From Hyphomonadaceae bacterium UBA5336 (GTDB taxonomy: Bacteria > Pseudomonadota > Alphaproteobacteria > Caulobacterales > Hyphomonadaceae), in NCBI GenBank assembly GCA_002408125.1, contig DHQO01000009.1:1-7995 (forward strand): DNA of 7,995 nt, in the 5' to 3' direction. This document shows positions 6,585 to 7,995 of the stretch, piece by piece (positions within the stretch are counted from its first letter, which is position 1; the number at the start of each line of letters is the position of its first letter). A program made the translations under genes and the position numbers. The notes under the pieces are model-generated. The model was not told the origin of the DNA. It did no database searches and saw only the letters and a program-made list of their open reading frames with translations.

Positions 6585-7689
6585 ATGTCCGCCGACATCC
6601 AGACCCTTGCCGCACAGATCGAGCAGTCCACGGCGCTGCTGAGGAGGCGTCTTTGACTGGGACGTCGCCACCAAACGTCTCGACGAACTGACCGCGCTGT
6701 CGGAGCGTCCCGATTTCTGGGACGACCCGACTGAAGCGCAAAAACTCATGCGCGAACGCCAGCGCCTCGCGAATGGCATCGAAACAGTCGAGGCGCTCGA
6801 AGGCGAGCTTGCCGACGGGCTGGAGCTCTATGAGCTTGCCGAGGGCGATGCCGACATGCTCGCCGATATCCAGGCCTCCCTGGAGCGCGCCGCCGCCCGC
6901 GCAGCCAAGGCCGAGCTGGAAGCGCTGCTGTCCGGCGAGGCCGACGCCAATGACGCCTATCTCCAGATCAATGCCGGCGAGGGCGGGACCGAGAGCCAGG
7001 ACTGGGCCTCCATGCTGCGGCGCATGTATGTGCGCTGGGCGGAAAAGCGCGGCTACAAGGTCGAGGAGATGGACGAGCGCGTGGGCGAGGAAGCCGGCAT
7101 CAAGTCCGCCACTGTCCAGATCAAGGGCGAGAACGCCTATGGTTGGCTGAAATCGGAGCAGGGCGTGCACCGCCTGGTGCGGATTTCTCCTTTCGACAGT
7201 TCCGCGCGCCGCCATACCAGCTTCGCCTCGGTTTCGGTCTCCCCGGTCGTCGACGACAATATCGAGATCGAGATCAATCCGTCCGATGTGCGCACCGACA
7301 CCTACCGGGCCTCCGGCGCGGGCGGCCAGCACATCAACAAGACCGACTCGGCGGTGCGTCTCACACACGAACCCACCGGCATCGTGGTCGCCTGCCAGAC
7401 CTCACGCTCGCAGCACTCCAACCGGGAAGAAGCCTGGCGCATCCTGCGCTCGCGGCTCTATGAGCTGGAGCTGCAAAAGCGCCGCGAGGCCACCGAGGCG
7501 GCCCATCTCGACAAGTCCGCCATCGGTTTCGGCCACCAGATCCGGAGCTATGTGCTCCAGCCCTATCAGATGGTGAAGGACCTGCGCACCGAAGTGGAAA
7601 CCTCCGACACGGGCGGCGTGCTGGATGGCGACCTGGATCAGTTTCTCTCGGCCTCGCTCGCCCATGATGTCGGCGAGGCGCGGGAATAG
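6585..7689 (+). CDS. prfB: Peptide chain release factor 2, expressed by programmed +1 frameshift
   Basis: Class I release factor that reads UGA and UAA and triggers peptidyl-tRNA hydrolysis on the ribosome. Twenty-three codons (6585-6653) precede an in-frame TGA (6654-6656). A +1 shift at CTT skips base 6654 and continues at GAC 6655, giving 367 residues; the E. coli protein is 365. The join reads RRL-DWDVATKRL and lines up with E. coli GYL-DYDAKKERL. Domain 1 is helical (about 1-110). The SPF stop-codon recognition tripeptide is S201-P202-F203, and the GGQ catalytic motif is G246-G247-Q248 within RASGAGGQHINKTDSAVR. SPF, and not PxT, separates RF2 from RF1. GGQ glutamine is normally methylated by PrmC. 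Expression is expected to self-regulate: scarce RF2 slows termination at the TGA and favours the frameshift. It is the last gene before the repeat-rich right end. The frame is otherwise clean to TAG 7687-7689. Confidence 0.96.
6642..6657 (+). promoter_or_regulatory. RF2 autoregulatory +1 frameshift site
   Basis: AGGAGG (6642-6647), CGT, then CTT-TGA-C (6651-6657). An internal Shine-Dalgarno sits three bases before the slippery CTT, the UGA is the cognate stop of RF2, and the following C makes it a poor terminator. The spacing is the same as in the E. coli prfB site (AGGGGG-TAT-CTT-TGA-C), and here the Shine-Dalgarno match is a full AGGAGG. Continuing in the +1 frame restores the whole conserved protein. 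Confidence 0.96.
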
Positions 7690-7691
7690 GC

Positions 7692-7808
7692 CCTTTGGTT
7701 TGATCCCGTATCGGGCTCACGTCCTCACATGGATCGCGCTCAAGGCTGAGTCCTTGGTGTGATCCCGTATCGGCGCTTCGCGCCTCACATGGATCGCGCT
7801 CAAGGCTG
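7692..7808. repeat. Tandem pair of 57-base dyad repeats downstream of prfB
   Basis: Copy 1 is 7692-7748 and copy 2 is 7752-7808, a period of 60. They share GATCCCGTATCGG and a 26-base block from CCTCACATGG to CAAGGCTG. They differ by two one-base indels, one base before GATCC, and a short variable centre. Each copy is itself an imperfect inverted repeat: CCTTG...GATCC on the left pairs with GGATC...CAAGG on the right. Copy 2 adds an inner GGCGC-TTC-GCGCC hairpin (7772-7784). The first copy starts two bases after the prfB stop codon. There are no T-runs. It looks like a small palindromic intergenic repeat; I cannot name the family. Confidence 0.85.
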
Positions 7809-7879
7809 TGCCGGCATCAGCACCGGCGTCCGCAAGGCGCGCGGGACGCTGCGGCGAGTGCAACTGAAGCTGAGCCTTT

Positions 7880-7990
7880 GTCTCCGCCACCCCCCGCGAA
7901 GGCAGGGGTCCATGGACAAGTCTCGCGACCGGGATCTCCCGGCTGCAATAGCGGCCCATGGATCCCCGCTTCTGCGGGGAGTGAGGAGAC
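7880..7990. repeat. 111-base inverted-repeat element with three hairpins
   Basis: The left arm (7880-7915) and right arm (7956-7990) are imperfect reverse complements: both outer ends read GTCTCC/GGAGAC, both inner ends are CCATGG, with a CCCCGC...GGGG core between. Each arm can fold alone: the right arm has a 7-bp stem TCCCCGC/GCGGGGA with a TTCT loop (7963-7980), and the left arm has a similar imperfect C-rich/G-rich stem (7892-7908). The spacer holds a third hairpin, CCGGG/CCCGG with an ATCT loop (7929-7942). The structure resembles the short palindromic intergenic repeats scattered in many proteobacterial genomes. No transposase is present. Confidence 0.75.
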
Positions 7991-7995
7991 CAGAA

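Larger units (their letters stand above)
7690..7995. other. Non-coding right end of the window
   Basis: No gene is supported in these 306 bases. They hold the tandem dyad repeats, then a short stretch (7809-7879) with a GCCGG/CCGGC stem-loop (7810-7827), then the three-hairpin inverted repeat. A minus-strand open frame over 7717-7959 is built from the repeats and contains the same peptide twice, so it is treated as spurious. No intrinsic terminator with a T-run is visible after prfB. Confidence 0.7.

Noticed and set aside
6654..6656. TGA in prfB as a nonsense mutation or pseudogene
   Set aside because: The surrounding AGGAGG-CGT-CTT-TGA-C is the classic RF2 recoding site, and the +1 frame continues the conserved protein exactly.
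6748..7689. A shorter prfB starting at the ATG at 6748
   Set aside because: It would omit conserved domain 1 sequence (DWDVATKRLDELTALSERP) that is clearly encoded upstream.
7692..7808. CRISPR-like repeat pair
   Set aside because: Only two imperfect 57-base copies separated by three bases, with no spacers and no cas genes.
7717..7959. Minus-strand 80-codon open frame
   Set aside because: It is composed of the tandem and inverted repeats, and the same peptide (SALSAIHVR) appears twice because the DNA is repeated.

Overview
The window looks like core chromosome of a GC-rich alphaproteobacterium. The proteins most resemble the Caulobacter/Maricaulis/Hyphomonas group, though that lineage guess rests on remembered similarity and not on a search. 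Four housekeeping genes fill nearly all of it: a divergent rne (ribonuclease E, minus strand, cut by the left edge), then a plus-strand series of amiC (peptidoglycan amidase), mrcA (class A penicillin-binding protein 1A) and prfB (release factor 2). I recall this gene order as common in Alphaproteobacteria. I see no phage, transposase, CRISPR, toxin-antitoxin or defence genes.

Layout. 1-1872, minus strand: the first 624 codons of rne, covering the whole catalytic half and the start of the disordered tail. 1873-2276: a roughly 400-base divergent gap that must hold the rne and amiC promoters and a possibly long rne leader; it has a 6-bp hairpin but no gene I can support. 2277-3521: amiC with a signal peptide, AMIN domain and zinc amidase domain. 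3672-6494: mrcA, a bifunctional glycosyltransferase/transpeptidase. 6585-7689: prfB, whose reading frame is split by an in-frame TGA and restored by a programmed +1 frameshift. 7690-7995: non-coding, with two tandem copies of a 57-base dyad repeat and a 111-base inverted-repeat element made of three hairpins.

How the genes relate. AmiC and PBP1A act on the same polymer: PBP1A builds and crosslinks peptidoglycan, and AmiC trims stem peptides from it during daughter-cell separation. RNase E and RF2 belong to RNA turnover and translation termination, and both are families known for autoregulation. The RF2 frameshift signal is directly visible. For RNase E only the long leader hints at autoregulation.

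The parts most worth a second look are the RF2 recoding site, the very acidic-then-basic insertion splitting the RNase E S1 domain, a perfect 22-base palindrome inside rne at the window edge, and the two repeat families after prfB. None amounts to a new biological system on sequence evidence alone.
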